Both the position numbers and the translations under genes were made by a program. Under the pieces are notes generated by a model, which saw nothing but the letters and a program-made list of their open reading frames with translations, did no database searches and was not told the DNA's origin. Shown in pieces: positions 1 through 6,526 of a stretch of 10,664 nucleotides of DNA; position 1 is the stretch's first letter; every line of letters begins with the position of its first letter. The stretch spans positions 1-10,664 of the forward strand of contig JAGAIH010000068.1 of assembly GCA_017626655.1 (NCBI GenBank), given 5' to 3'. Origin of the DNA: Clostridia bacterium. GTDB lineage: Bacteria; Bacillota_A; Clostridia; Oscillospirales; CAG-272.

Positions 1-1
1 C

Positions 2-256
2 ACCCCCCTCCGCGAGGCTCTGGCCGCCTTCGTGGACAAGACCCAGGAGACCGTCACCGGTAAGGTGCGCCTGAAGCTCTACAAGGGCAACATGATCAAC
101 GCGGGCGTCTGGTCCGACTACTCCCTCTACTCCGAGGAGATCGCCACCTTCGGCGAGTCCGACTACAACCAGGCCGATTCCGCGGGCTTCATCAACCTCT
201 ACGGTCTGCCCATCAAGGTCAAGGCTATGGTGGATGCCAAGAACAAGAACAAGTAA
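2..256 (+). CDS. argG: Argininosuccinate synthase, C-terminal end (partial)
   Basis: Only the last 84 residues are present; the 5' part lies before the window. Argininosuccinate synthase joins citrulline and aspartate using ATP in the penultimate step of arginine synthesis, in the cytoplasm. The visible stretch carries the family's typical C-terminal signature: a [13 protein letters not shown] strand, then [13 protein letters not shown], then [16 protein letters not shown] followed by a basic lysine-rich tail. This end of the protein packs into the tetramer in known structures. The reading frame is open from base 2 to the TAA at 254-256. No T-rich terminator follows; a short 6-bp hairpin (272-286) sits downstream. 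The next gene starts about 78 bp later on the same strand, so co-transcription with the fucosidase and argF is likely. Identification is firm. Confidence 0.95.
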   Translation, partial: TPLREALAAFVDKTQETVTGKVRLKLYKGNMINAGVWSDYSLYSEEIATFGESDYNQADSAGFINLYGLPIKVKAMVDAKNKNK

Positions 257-334
257 TTCCCATATGAATCACGCCGCGTGGCGGCGCGCCGCCTCAAGGG
301 TCCGGTGCGCCGCCAGCAGTATTTGGAGGACATG

Positions 335-1639
335 ATGGATGTGAAAGACATTCGGCCGCATCCCGAACAGGTGGAATGGGCAGACTGCGAGATCGGGGTG
401 TTGATCCACTACGATCTCACGGTCTTTGATGCCCCCTACGACTGCCGTCAGCACTTCGGAGACCCCATTCCCGCCTCGGCCTTTGATCCCAAGCGGCTGG
501 ATACCGACCAATGGCTGGCGGCGGCCAAGTCCCTGGGGGCGAGATACGCGATCCTGGTGGCGAAGCACGGCACGGGCTTCTCCCTGTGGCCTACCCAAGC
601 CCACGGATACAGCGTGAAAAACACGCCCTACAAGGACGGGCAAGGAGATATCGTGGGGGAGTTCATCGACTCCTGTAAGAAGTACGGCCTTCGTCCCGGC
701 CTCTATTGCAGTGCTTCCTTCAACCAGTATTTCAGCGTGGAGAATCCCGGGCTGGTGCTGGACGGGGATCCCGTGAAGCAGAAGGCCTACAACGATATGG
801 TCGAACAGCAGCTCACCGAGCTGTGGACCAACTACGGCGATCTGTTTGAGATCTGGTTTGACGGCGGTGTGATCCCCGTCAGCGAGGGCGGGCCCGACGT
901 GGCGGGGCTGCTTCACAGGCTCCAGCCCAACGCCGTGGTGTTCCAGGGGCCCGTGGGAACGAGATCCCTTCTGCGCTGGGTGGGCAACGAGCGGGGCGTG
1001 GCGCCCGAGGATTGCTCGGCTCTGTACGATGCCCGTGTCCAGGCGGATACGGGAGACGTGGAGCGGGAGGACGGCTGTGAGGCTCCGCTGATCTGGTGTC
1101 CCGCCGAATCGGATCTCCCCAATCGCTACGCTCACCGCTCCTATCAGGGCGGCTGGTTCTGGCGGGAAGGGGAGGAGGACACGGTCCTGCCCGCCGACGA
1201 GCTGTTCGGGTGCTATCTCACCAGCGTCGGGCGGAACACCAATATGCTGGTGGGCATGGTCATCGACACGGACGGCCGCTTCCCCGATACCGACGCCGCT
1301 GTCTTTGCCGAGACCGGGGAGAGGATCCGACGGGTCTTCGGCACCCCCATCGCCGTCGGCAAGGACGGCGAGACCGAGCTGATCCTGCCCCAGGAGCCCG
1401 CCGCGCCCCCTGCCTATGCGGTCCTGCGTGAGGACATCACCATGGGTGAGCGGGTCACGGGCTATACCCTGCGTGCCTATGACCGAGAGGGGAACGAGAT
1501 CTTCTCACATAGCGGTAAGGTCATCTCCCACAAGCGTATTCTGAAGATCCCCGCCGCGACGGCGCGGGTGAAGCTGGACGTCACCGACAGCCGTGACGAT
1601 CCCGTTCTGCTACCCTTGGAGATCTGCTCCGAGGGGTAA
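335..1639 (+). CDS. GH29-type alpha-L-fucosidase, cytoplasmic
   Basis: A 434-residue protein of the length usual for family GH29, which removes alpha-linked L-fucose with a retaining mechanism. Motifs, numbered from this start: IGVLIHYDL (about 20-28, matching the family FIHWG region), AILVAKHGTGFSLWP (72-86), YSVKNTPYKDGQGDIV (92-107), GLRPGLYCS (118-126) and EIWFDGG (172-178), in which D176 is at the place of the catalytic nucleophile. The last ~80 residues look like the usual C-terminal beta-sandwich. There is no signal peptide, so it should act on imported oligosaccharides or glycosides. Start choice: GGAGGA at 325-330 precedes ATGs at 332 and 335; 335 has the better spacing. A GTG at 278 is in frame but has no ribosome binding site and sits in a hairpin loop. 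The canonical KHHDGF is KHGTGF here, so substrate preference may differ. It lies between argG and argF, an unexpected place. Confidence 0.87.
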   Translation: MDVKDIRPHPEQVEWADCEIGVLIHYDLTVFDAPYDCRQHFGDPIPASAFDPKRLDTDQWLAAAKSLGARYAILVAKHGTGFSLWPTQAHGYSVKNTPYKDGQGDIVGEFIDSCKKYGLRPGLYCSASFNQYFSVENPGLVLDGDPVKQKAYNDMVEQQLTELWTNYGDLFEIWFDGGVIPVSEGGPDVAGLLHRLQPNAVVFQGPVGTRSLLRWVGNERGVAPEDCSALYDARVQADTGDVEREDGCEAPLIWCPAESDLPNRYAHRSYQGGWFWREGEEDTVLPADELFGCYLTSVGRNTNMLVGMVIDTDGRFPDTDAAVFAETGERIRRVFGTPIAVGKDGETELILPQEPAAPPAYAVLREDITMGERVTGYTLRAYDREGNEIFSHSGKVISHKRILKIPAATARVKLDVTDSRDDPVLLPLEICSEG

Positions 1640-1660
1640 GCGGGCCGTACCACACACGAC

Positions 1661-1671
1661 TATACTGTATA
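1661..1671. promoter_or_regulatory. Short palindrome upstream of argF, possible operator or -10-like element
   Basis: TATAC-T-GTATA is a perfect 11-bp palindrome ending three bases before the argF ribosome binding site (GGAGGA, 1675-1680). The first six bases, TATACT, also resemble a -10 hexamer, but no -35 is seen 16-18 bases upstream. It does not match the usual AT-rich ARG box well. It could be an operator, an RNA element or chance. Confidence 0.2.
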
Positions 1672-1687
1672 CACGGAGGATTTTTCC

Positions 1688-2677
1688 ATGCAATCCCTGA
1701 AAAATAACCATTTTCTGAAGCTCCTCGATCTCACTCCCGAGGAGATCGCCTACCTGCTGGACCTGGCCGCCGACCTCAAGGCCAAGAAGAAGGCAGGCAT
1801 CCCCCACCGCCTCTGCGAGGGCAAGAGCATTGCCCTCATCTTTGAAAAGACCTCTACCCGTACCCGCTGTGCCTTTGAGGTGGCCGCCGCCGATCTCGGT
1901 ATGCACCCCACCTACCTGGATCCCACGGGCTCCCAGATCGGTAAGAAGGAAAGCATCGCCGACACCGCCCGCGTGCTGGGCCGTATGTACGACGGCATCG
2001 AGTACCGCGGCTACGGGCAGGAGATCGTGGAGGAGCTGGCCAAGTACGCAGGCGTTCCCGTCTGGAACGGCCTCACCAACGAGTTCCACCCCACCCAGAT
2101 CCTGGCCGATTTCCTAACCATCCGCGAGCATTTCGGCACCCTGAACGGGGTCAAGCTGGTCTACATGGGCGACGCCCGCTACAACATGGGCAACTCCCTC
2201 ATGGTGGGCTGTGCCAAGATGGGTATGCACTTCGTGGCCTGCGCGCCTAAAAAGTATTTCCCCAACCCCGAGCTGGTGGCCCGGTGTCAGACCATCGCCG
2301 CCGAGACGGGGGCTGTGCTGGAGTTCATCGAGGACCCCGTTGAGGCGACCAAAGGAGCCTCGGTCATCTACACCGACGTGTGGGTGTCCATGGGCGAGCC
2401 CGACTCGGTCTGGGAGGAGCGCATCACCGAGCTGACCCCCTACCGTGTCACCACCGCCCTCATGCAGAACGCCGGGGAGCAGTGCGTCTTCATGCATTGC
2501 CTGCCCGCCTTCCACGATCTGAACACCACCATTGGCAAGCAGATCCACGACAAGTTCGGCATCGACTGCATGGAGGTCACCGACGAGGTCTTCGAGTCTC
2601 CCGCCTCCATCGTCTTCGACGAGGCCGAGAACCGTATGCACACCATCAAGGCGGTCATGGCGGCTACCTTGGCATAA
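1688..2677 (+). CDS. argF: Ornithine carbamoyltransferase
   Basis: A 329-residue cytoplasmic enzyme that makes citrulline from ornithine and carbamoyl phosphate, the step before argininosuccinate synthase. Diagnostic motifs are all intact: the carbamoyl-phosphate loop STRTR (residues 56-60), HPTQ (134-137), the ornithine loop region DVWVSMGE (230-237) and the catalytic HCLP (270-273). Length is normal for the anabolic/catabolic OTC family. Start: ATG with GGAGGA at 1675-1680 and 7-bp spacing. It begins 48 bp after the fucosidase and shares a presumed operon with argG upstream. A hairpin terminator follows. Anabolic argF and catabolic arcB cannot be separated by motif, but the partnership with argG favours biosynthesis. 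Confidence 0.96.
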   Translation: MQSLKNNHFLKLLDLTPEEIAYLLDLAADLKAKKKAGIPHRLCEGKSIALIFEKTSTRTRCAFEVAAADLGMHPTYLDPTGSQIGKKESIADTARVLGRMYDGIEYRGYGQEIVEELAKYAGVPVWNGLTNEFHPTQILADFLTIREHFGTLNGVKLVYMGDARYNMGNSLMVGCAKMGMHFVACAPKKYFPNPELVARCQTIAAETGAVLEFIEDPVEATKGASVIYTDVWVSMGEPDSVWEERITELTPYRVTTALMQNAGEQCVFMHCLPAFHDLNTTIGKQIHDKFGIDCMEVTDEVFESPASIVFDEAENRMHTIKAVMAATLA

Positions 2678-2689
2678 CTATGCCGTTTG

Positions 2690-2719
2690 AAGGAACGAGG
2701 GGGAAACTCCTCGTTCTTT
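2690..2719 (+). terminator. Hairpin terminator after argF
   Basis: GAACGAGG (2693-2700) pairs perfectly with CCTCGTTC (2709-2716). The stem can be extended outward by A-T and G-T pairs (2690-2692 with 2717-2719) and inward to a GAAA tetraloop (2703-2706). It begins 12 bp after the argF stop. The U-tract is weak (TTTG, then an A/T-rich stretch), so termination may be partial. It would end the argG-fucosidase-argF transcript. Confidence 0.55.
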
Positions 2720-2735
2720 GCACATTTGAAAACCC

Positions 2736-2762
2736 GTAGGGAGCGACGCCCTCGTCGCTCCT
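2736..2762 (-). repeat. 27-bp palindromic intergenic repeat, copy A
   Basis: This 27-bp unit contains an 8-bp perfect stem, GGAGCGAC / GTCGCTCC, around a 6-base loop, and is written here as the reverse complement of the copies at 2805-2831 and 7154-7180. It is identical to the 7154-7180 copy and differs by one loop base from the 2805-2831 copy. Its repetition in separate intergenic spaces points to a dispersed REP-like or MITE-like element, not a gene-specific terminator. No T-run follows it. Confidence 0.8.
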
Positions 2763-2804
2763 GAATCTTCCCATCGAGATCTCAAAAAATACATTCTGTG
2801 AATC

Positions 2805-2831
2805 AGGAGCGACGGGGGCGTCGCTCCCTAC
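2805..2831 (+). repeat. 27-bp palindromic intergenic repeat, copy B
   Basis: Inverted partner of the copy at 2736-2762, with 26 of 27 bases matching its reverse complement (the difference is one base in the loop). It carries the same 8-bp stem. Together the two copies bound a 42-bp A/T-richer core (2763-2804), giving a 96-bp inverted-repeat unit. It ends 16 bp before the dapF start codon, so its hairpin lies in the dapF leader just upstream of the ribosome binding site. Confidence 0.8.
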
Positions 2832-2847
2832 AGAAAGGATAACCCCC

Positions 2848-3666
2848 ATGAAGATCCCCTTTACCAAAATGCAGGGTCTGGGCAACGATTACATCTATAT
2901 CGACTGCTTCAGGACCCCCATCGACACCCTCCCCGACCCCGCCAAGCTTGCCGCCCGCCTGTCTCCCCGCCGTACCTCGGTGGGAGCCGACGGGCTTGTG
3001 CTGATCCTGCCCTCCGAGGTAGCGGATGCCCGTATGCGGATGTTCAACGCCGACGGTAGCGAGGGGATGATGTGCGGCAACGCCATCCGCTGTGTAGGGA
3101 AGTATCTCTGCGAGCGGGGGCTGGTCCCGCCCGATGCCCGCGAGATCACGGTGGAGACCGCCAGCGGGATCAAAGAGCTGTCTCTGTCTGTCAAGGCGGG
3201 GAAGGTGGACTCGGTCTCGGTGGATATGGGCGTGGTCGAGGTCTCGGATGAGATCGCGGTAGAGACGGCGGGGAAGCAGTACCGCTTGATCCCCGTGTCG
3301 GTGGGAAATCCCCATTGGGTCTGCTTCGTGGAGGATCTCACCGCCGTAGATGTGGAGACGGAGGGCGCACTGCTGTCCTCCGCCCCGGAGGGCGGCGTGA
3401 ACGTGGAATTCGTGGAGCGTATCGACGGAAATACCCTCCGGATGCGGGTCTTTGAGCGGGGGAGCGGTGTCACCCTCGCCTGTGGGACGGGGGCTTGCGC
3501 TTCCGTGGCGGCCGCCGTGTCACGGGGGATCTGTCCCGCCAATACCCCCGTGACCGTTCTGTTGGACGGCGGGGCCTTGACGGTGATCTCGGGTGAGGGC
3601 GGCCGAATGCTCATGATCGGCGGTGCAGAATTCGTCTATGACGGCGTGTGGGAGGGAGAAATTTGA
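2848..3666 (+). CDS. dapF: Diaminopimelate epimerase
   Basis: A 272-residue cytoplasmic, cofactor-independent racemase that interconverts LL- and meso-diaminopimelate for lysine and peptidoglycan synthesis. Both catalytic cysteines are present in their family motifs: C76 in MMCGNAIRCV and C212 in LACGTGACASVA. Other signatures are the N-terminal KMQGLGNDY (residues 7-15), FNADGSEG (66-73), GNPHWV (153-158) and ERGSG (203-207). Length is normal and nothing is broken. The ATG is preceded by GAAAGGA (2833-2839). It is separated from argF by a terminator and a repeat pair, so it probably begins a new transcript, though no clear promoter is visible. An unrelated lipoprotein gene follows after 83 bp. 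Confidence 0.96.
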   Translation: MKIPFTKMQGLGNDYIYIDCFRTPIDTLPDPAKLAARLSPRRTSVGADGLVLILPSEVADARMRMFNADGSEGMMCGNAIRCVGKYLCERGLVPPDAREITVETASGIKELSLSVKAGKVDSVSVDMGVVEVSDEIAVETAGKQYRLIPVSVGNPHWVCFVEDLTAVDVETEGALLSSAPEGGVNVEFVERIDGNTLRMRVFERGSGVTLACGTGACASVAAAVSRGICPANTPVTVLLDGGALTVISGEGGRMLMIGGAEFVYDGVWEGEI

Positions 3667-3749
3667 AAATTTTCCCCTGTTTCGGTGTCCGTTCGCGCAA
3701 AAATGCCGTCTGTATGGGTGAAGGCTCCCAAAAGAAAGGAGATCGAGCT

Positions 3750-4394
3750 ATGAAAAAGCCCTTTATCGCCGCGCTGGCGGCAGTATCGCTGACGGTCCCG
3801 CTGTTGCTCACAGGGTGTGACGTTTTGGATGACCTCATCCCCAGGGACACCTACGTCGAGTCTATCGTTTGCTACCCCGACACCGATACCGGTAGCAGCA
3901 TCCTGATCGATCCCGAAAAAACAAGCCCCGAGACCGAAGCCCCTCTGACCCCCGAGGAGGAGGCTCTGGTGGAGCTGGCCGCCGAGGCTCTGTGGGCGGG
4001 GCGTGACCTGCCCGCCAAGGGGTATTTCAAGGTGAGCATCCATCCCCACGCCTCAGACGGCTCCAACCGCGTGCGGCTCACCCTGCATATCGGGGGCTAC
4101 CGCACCGACGAGTATTACAACGTCCGTATCTCCGCTGATGGCGAGGTGATCGAGATCGACGGCGGGTATCACAACTACCGCCAATTCATCAAGGGGGCCA
4201 CCGCCGAGCGGATCGCCGCCGCCGAGGCGGGCCTGGACCGACAGATCGCCCGCTACGGCGACAAGCATTCTGGGTACTACTTCACCGTCGATGACGAGGG
4301 CTACCTCTGCCTCACCTGCGAGGTCATCGTGGACAAGGCCTTCGGGGACCATGAGCATAAGTTCTTCACCGAGCGCATCTGCAAGCCCGAGTAA
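3750..4394 (+). CDS. Predicted lipoprotein of unknown function
   Basis: A 214-residue predicted lipoprotein. The start at 3750 is set by AAAGGAG (3735-3741) and gives a classic type II signal peptide: MKK, a hydrophobic stretch, then LLTGC with the lipid-modified cysteine at residue 23. An upstream in-frame start at 3648 would overlap dapF and spoil the signal peptide. After the cysteine comes an acidic, Thr/Ser/Pro-rich linker (about 24-70), a helix-like segment (EEEALVELAAEALWAGRDLP), then a beta-rich C-terminal part with alternating Tyr-rich strands (for example YFKVSIHPH, YYNVRISADG, GYYFTVDDEGYLCL). I do not recognise the domain. It is the first of three consecutive lipoprotein genes, 18 bp from the next, so they probably form one operon anchored on the outer face of the membrane. 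Confidence 0.8.
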   Translation: MKKPFIAALAAVSLTVPLLLTGCDVLDDLIPRDTYVESIVCYPDTDTGSSILIDPEKTSPETEAPLTPEEEALVELAAEALWAGRDLPAKGYFKVSIHPHASDGSNRVRLTLHIGGYRTDEYYNVRISADGEVIEIDGGYHNYRQFIKGATAERIAAAEAGLDRQIARYGDKHSGYYFTVDDEGYLCLTCEVIVDKAFGDHEHKFFTERICKPE

Positions 4395-4412
4395 CGAAAG
4401 GAGACCGAGATC

Positions 4413-5453
4413 ATGAAAAGACATATCCGCTTTCTGACCGTCATGCTGGCCCTGGCCCTGTTGGCCACCCTCACGAGCTGTTGGCTTTTAGAGGATCCCT
4501 TTGAGGAGGGACAGTCCGACATGGATGGTATGACCATCGGGGTGACTCGGCCCGATACCGACGTGGCCATTGGGATCCCCATTGAGACCACCACCAATAT
4601 CGTTGAGGAAACCGAGACCGAGGTCGTGACCGAGATCGCTACCGAGCCCGGGCCCAACATCCGCGAGATGTGGGGGACCGTTGTAGAGTACGAGGCCGTG
4701 GAGCCTATGGAGGGCGTCATCGCGGTGCAGGTGTACACGGGCGACGGACGGACGACCATGCACATCTTGGTGGAGGACCCCTCCGATTACTGCGTGGGGG
4801 ACGAGGTGGTGTTCACCTATGACGTGTCCCTCATGATGGAATCCTTTGACGGCCACCCCGTGTGGGAGGCCATCACCATCGACTACGCCCCCATCGCTGT
4901 CCCCGAGAAGCCCGTGATCTACCTCTACCCCGAGATCTCCACCGAGGTATCCGTCAAGCTGACCATCGACGGCAAGCTGACCTGTACCTATCCCTCCTAT
5001 GACAAGGGCTGGGATCACTTCACCGCCCACCCCGACGGCACCTTGATCTTCCCCGACGGGAAGCAATACTACTGCCTCTACTGGGAGGGTATCCAGAACA
5101 TGGATTGCGACTTCACCCGTGGTTTTTGCGTGAAGGGCGAGGACACCGCCGCCTTCCTGGAGTGGGCGCTTTCCGAGCAGGGCCTGACCCCCCGCGAGGC
5201 CAACGAGTTCATCATCTACTGGCTCCCCCGCATGGAGCAGAATCCCTACAACATCATTTCTTTCCAAACCGAGGCCTACACCGAGGGCGCGGTGCTGGAG
5301 ATCGACCCCAACCCCGATTCTCTCCTCCGCGTGTTCATGGCCTGGTACCCCTCGGACGAGGCCGTGGAGATGGAGGCGCAGAGCTTCGCCCCCTTCGAGC
5401 GGGTGGGCTTTGCCGTGGTGGAGTGGGGCGGCTGTGAGTTGGCTATGCCTTGA
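4413..5453 (+). CDS. Two-domain predicted lipoprotein with a duplicated C-terminal domain
   Basis: A 346-residue predicted lipoprotein. Signal: MKRHIR, a hydrophobic core, lipobox LTSC with cysteine 23. Start: ATG after AAAGGAG (4397-4403). A Thr/Glu-rich linker (about 45-87) follows, then a beta-rich middle domain (about 88-160: GTVVEYEAV..., HILVEDPSDYCVGDEVVF) that could be a small barrel. The C-terminal domain, residues 166-346, starts KPVIYLYP and contains YYCLYWEG, GFCVKG, AAFLEWAL, NEFIIYWLP and RVFMAWYP. This domain aligns without a gap over 181 residues to nearly all of the next gene product (146 identities by hand count, about 81%). I recognise the KPVIYLYP type as a widespread uncharacterised pattern but cannot give it a function. 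It shares an operon-like arrangement with both neighbours. Confidence 0.85.
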   Translation: MKRHIRFLTVMLALALLATLTSCWLLEDPFEEGQSDMDGMTIGVTRPDTDVAIGIPIETTTNIVEETETEVVTEIATEPGPNIREMWGTVVEYEAVEPMEGVIAVQVYTGDGRTTMHILVEDPSDYCVGDEVVFTYDVSLMMESFDGHPVWEAITIDYAPIAVPEKPVIYLYPEISTEVSVKLTIDGKLTCTYPSYDKGWDHFTAHPDGTLIFPDGKQYYCLYWEGIQNMDCDFTRGFCVKGEDTAAFLEWALSEQGLTPREANEFIIYWLPRMEQNPYNIISFQTEAYTEGAVLEIDPNPDSLLRVFMAWYPSDEAVEMEAQSFAPFERVGFAVVEWGGCELAMP

Positions 5454-5486
5454 CCGTAGACCGTTTTTCGGAAAGGAGATATGAGC

Positions 5487-6128
5487 ATGAAACGAATGCT
5501 GTCCATCCTGCTGTCCCTTGTTTTGCTTGGCGGAGCCGCCGCCCTGTGCGCCTGTGATCCCTGCGAGGAGATGACCGACGCCAAGCCTGTGATCTACCTC
5601 TACCCTACCGAACCCACCGAGGTCTCGGTCAAGCTGGACTACAGCGGCGATCTCACCTACACCTACCCCGCCTACGGGGAGGGCTGGAACAGTTTCACCG
5701 CCTACTCCGACGGTACCTTGATCTTCCCCGACGGAAAAGAATACTACTGTCTCTACTGGGAAGGGCAACGGGACGTTGACTATGACTTCTCCAAGGGCTT
5801 CTGCGTCAAGGGCGCCGACACCGCCGCCTTCCTGGAGTGGGCGCTCACCGAGCAGGGTCTGACCCCCCGCGAGGCCAACGAGTTCATCATCTACTGGCTC
5901 CCCCGCATGGAGCAGAATCCCTACAACGTCATTTCTTTCCAAACCGAGGCCTATACCGAGGGCGCGGTGCTGGATATTCAGCCGAACCCCGACTCCCTCC
6001 TCCGTGTGTTCATGGCCTGGTATCCCTCGGAGGTGGCCGTGGAGATGGAGGCGCAGAGCTTCACCACCTTCGAGCGGGTGGGCTTTACCGTGGTGGAGTG
6101 GGGCGGCTGTGAGCTGGGCGAGCCCTGA
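5487..6128 (+). CDS. Predicted lipoprotein, paralogue of the preceding gene's C-terminal domain
   Basis: A 213-residue predicted lipoprotein: signal peptide MKRMLSILLSLVLLGG..., probable lipobox LCAC with cysteine 23, a nine-residue spacer and then the KPVIYLYP domain (33-213). The ATG at 5487 is 8 bp from AAGGAG (5473-5478); the in-frame ATG at 5481 is only 2 bp away and is unlikely. The domain matches residues 166-346 of the upstream lipoprotein at a constant 675-bp offset with no gaps. The middle domain and long linker of that protein are missing here, so the pair looks like a duplication of the C-terminal domain onto a fresh signal sequence or loss of the extra domain. Function is unknown. 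It starts 33 bp after the previous stop. No convincing terminator is visible in the 90 bp after it. Confidence 0.85.
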   Translation: MKRMLSILLSLVLLGGAAALCACDPCEEMTDAKPVIYLYPTEPTEVSVKLDYSGDLTYTYPAYGEGWNSFTAYSDGTLIFPDGKEYYCLYWEGQRDVDYDFSKGFCVKGADTAAFLEWALTEQGLTPREANEFIIYWLPRMEQNPYNVISFQTEAYTEGAVLDIQPNPDSLLRVFMAWYPSEVAVEMEAQSFTTFERVGFTVVEWGGCELGEP

Positions 6129-6218
6129 TCCCGCGGATTTGTAAAACCCCACAAGAATTCCCCGCAATTTTCGATGATTTTTTACATGTCTGACCCCATT
6201 ACAATCTTCCGCCATCCC
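6129..6218. other. Intergenic stretch without a recognisable feature
   Basis: This is the first part of the 471-bp gap between the last lipoprotein gene and purE. It is A/T-richer than the genes. TGTAAAA (6140-6146) and TTTTACA (6180-6186) are complementary, but the 33-base loop makes a functional terminator doubtful. I see no gene here. Confidence 0.5.
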
Positions 6219-6247
6219 TTGACAAAATCACGGTTTTGTGGTATACT
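6219..6247 (+). promoter_or_regulatory. Strong sigma-A promoter of the 6S-like RNA
   Basis: TTGACA (6219-6224) is a perfect -35 hexamer. A 17-bp spacer leads to TATACT (6242-6247), one mismatch from the -10 consensus, with a TGn extended -10 (T6239, G6240). Transcription should begin near 6253-6254, a few bases before the first strand of the long RNA hairpin. It is by far the clearest promoter in the window, as expected for an abundant stable RNA. Confidence 0.85.
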
Positions 6248-6252
6248 AATCA

Positions 6253-6480
6253 AGGAATTTGATTTCTGCGACTGACGGATAAACGGGCACCTCCGAAATT
6301 CCTCGCGCAGAGATCGGCGGAATCTTTTCCGTCATTCGTTACAAAAACCCTTCGCGTAGGGGAAACTACGCGCGCGGGCTTTTGTTTAGACTGACGAAAA
6401 ATCTTCTCGCCGCTCTCTGCACGATGAATGTTCTCCGGTTCCCGATTGTGGGCTTACCACAGTGGAACAGAAATCTGCAA
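6253..6480 (+). ncRNA. ssrS: 6S RNA (RNA polymerase-binding RNA), predicted from fold
   Basis: The transcript folds on paper into one long rod. The closing stem is 6261-6268 with 6468-6475 (8 perfect pairs), continued by 6269-6274 with 6460-6465. A central bubble follows (6275-6283 opposite 6445-6459), in which the 3' strand can form its own hairpin, TGTGG/CCACA (6447-6451 with 6457-6461; it competes with the last closing-stem pairs). The upper arm pairs 6284-6291 with 6437-6444, then 6298-6313 with 6414-6429 (few mismatches), 6315-6319 with 6408-6412, 6325-6334 with 6392-6401, 6341-6350 with 6376-6385, and CGCGTAG/CTACGCG (6353-6359 with 6366-6372) under a six-base loop. A closing stem, a bubble with a 3'-side hairpin and a long apical arm are the hallmarks of 6S RNA, which mimics an open promoter and sequesters the housekeeping holoenzyme. 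Ends are estimates. The assignment rests on structure, not on a sequence match. Confidence 0.75.
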
Positions 6481-6526
6481 GGGAGCGTTGGGCCCCCGCC
6501 CATACTCCGTATATTGCCGACCGTCT

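Noticed and set aside
278..334. GTG at 278 (or ATG at 332) as fucosidase start
   Set aside because: The GTG has no ribosome binding site, lies in a hairpin loop (272-286) and adds an Arg-rich extension not typical of GH29. ATG 332 is only one base from the GGAGGA; 335 fits better, though 332 cannot be fully excluded.
2664..2885. Short peptides containing FRSDEGVAPYG near 2736-2762 and 7145-7180
   Set aside because: These are merely translations of the 27-bp palindromic repeat, not genes.
5481..5486. ATG at 5481 as start of the third lipoprotein
   Set aside because: It is only 2 bp from the AAGGAG, while ATG 5487 has 8-bp spacing and gives the MKR start seen in its neighbour.
4488..6215. Long open frame on the minus strand (575 codons) opposite the second and third lipoprotein genes
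   Set aside because: It is a GC-bias shadow: its product is low-complexity His/Gly/Val/Leu-rich, shows the duplication only because it mirrors the two + strand domains, and has no ribosome binding site logic. The + strand genes have signal peptides and conserved paralogy.
6341..6388. Rho-independent terminator at 6341-6385 (GC stem followed by CTTTTGTTT)
   Set aside because: It looks like one in isolation, but the pairing continues outward on both sides for over 60 bases, making it the apical arm of the 6S-like rod.
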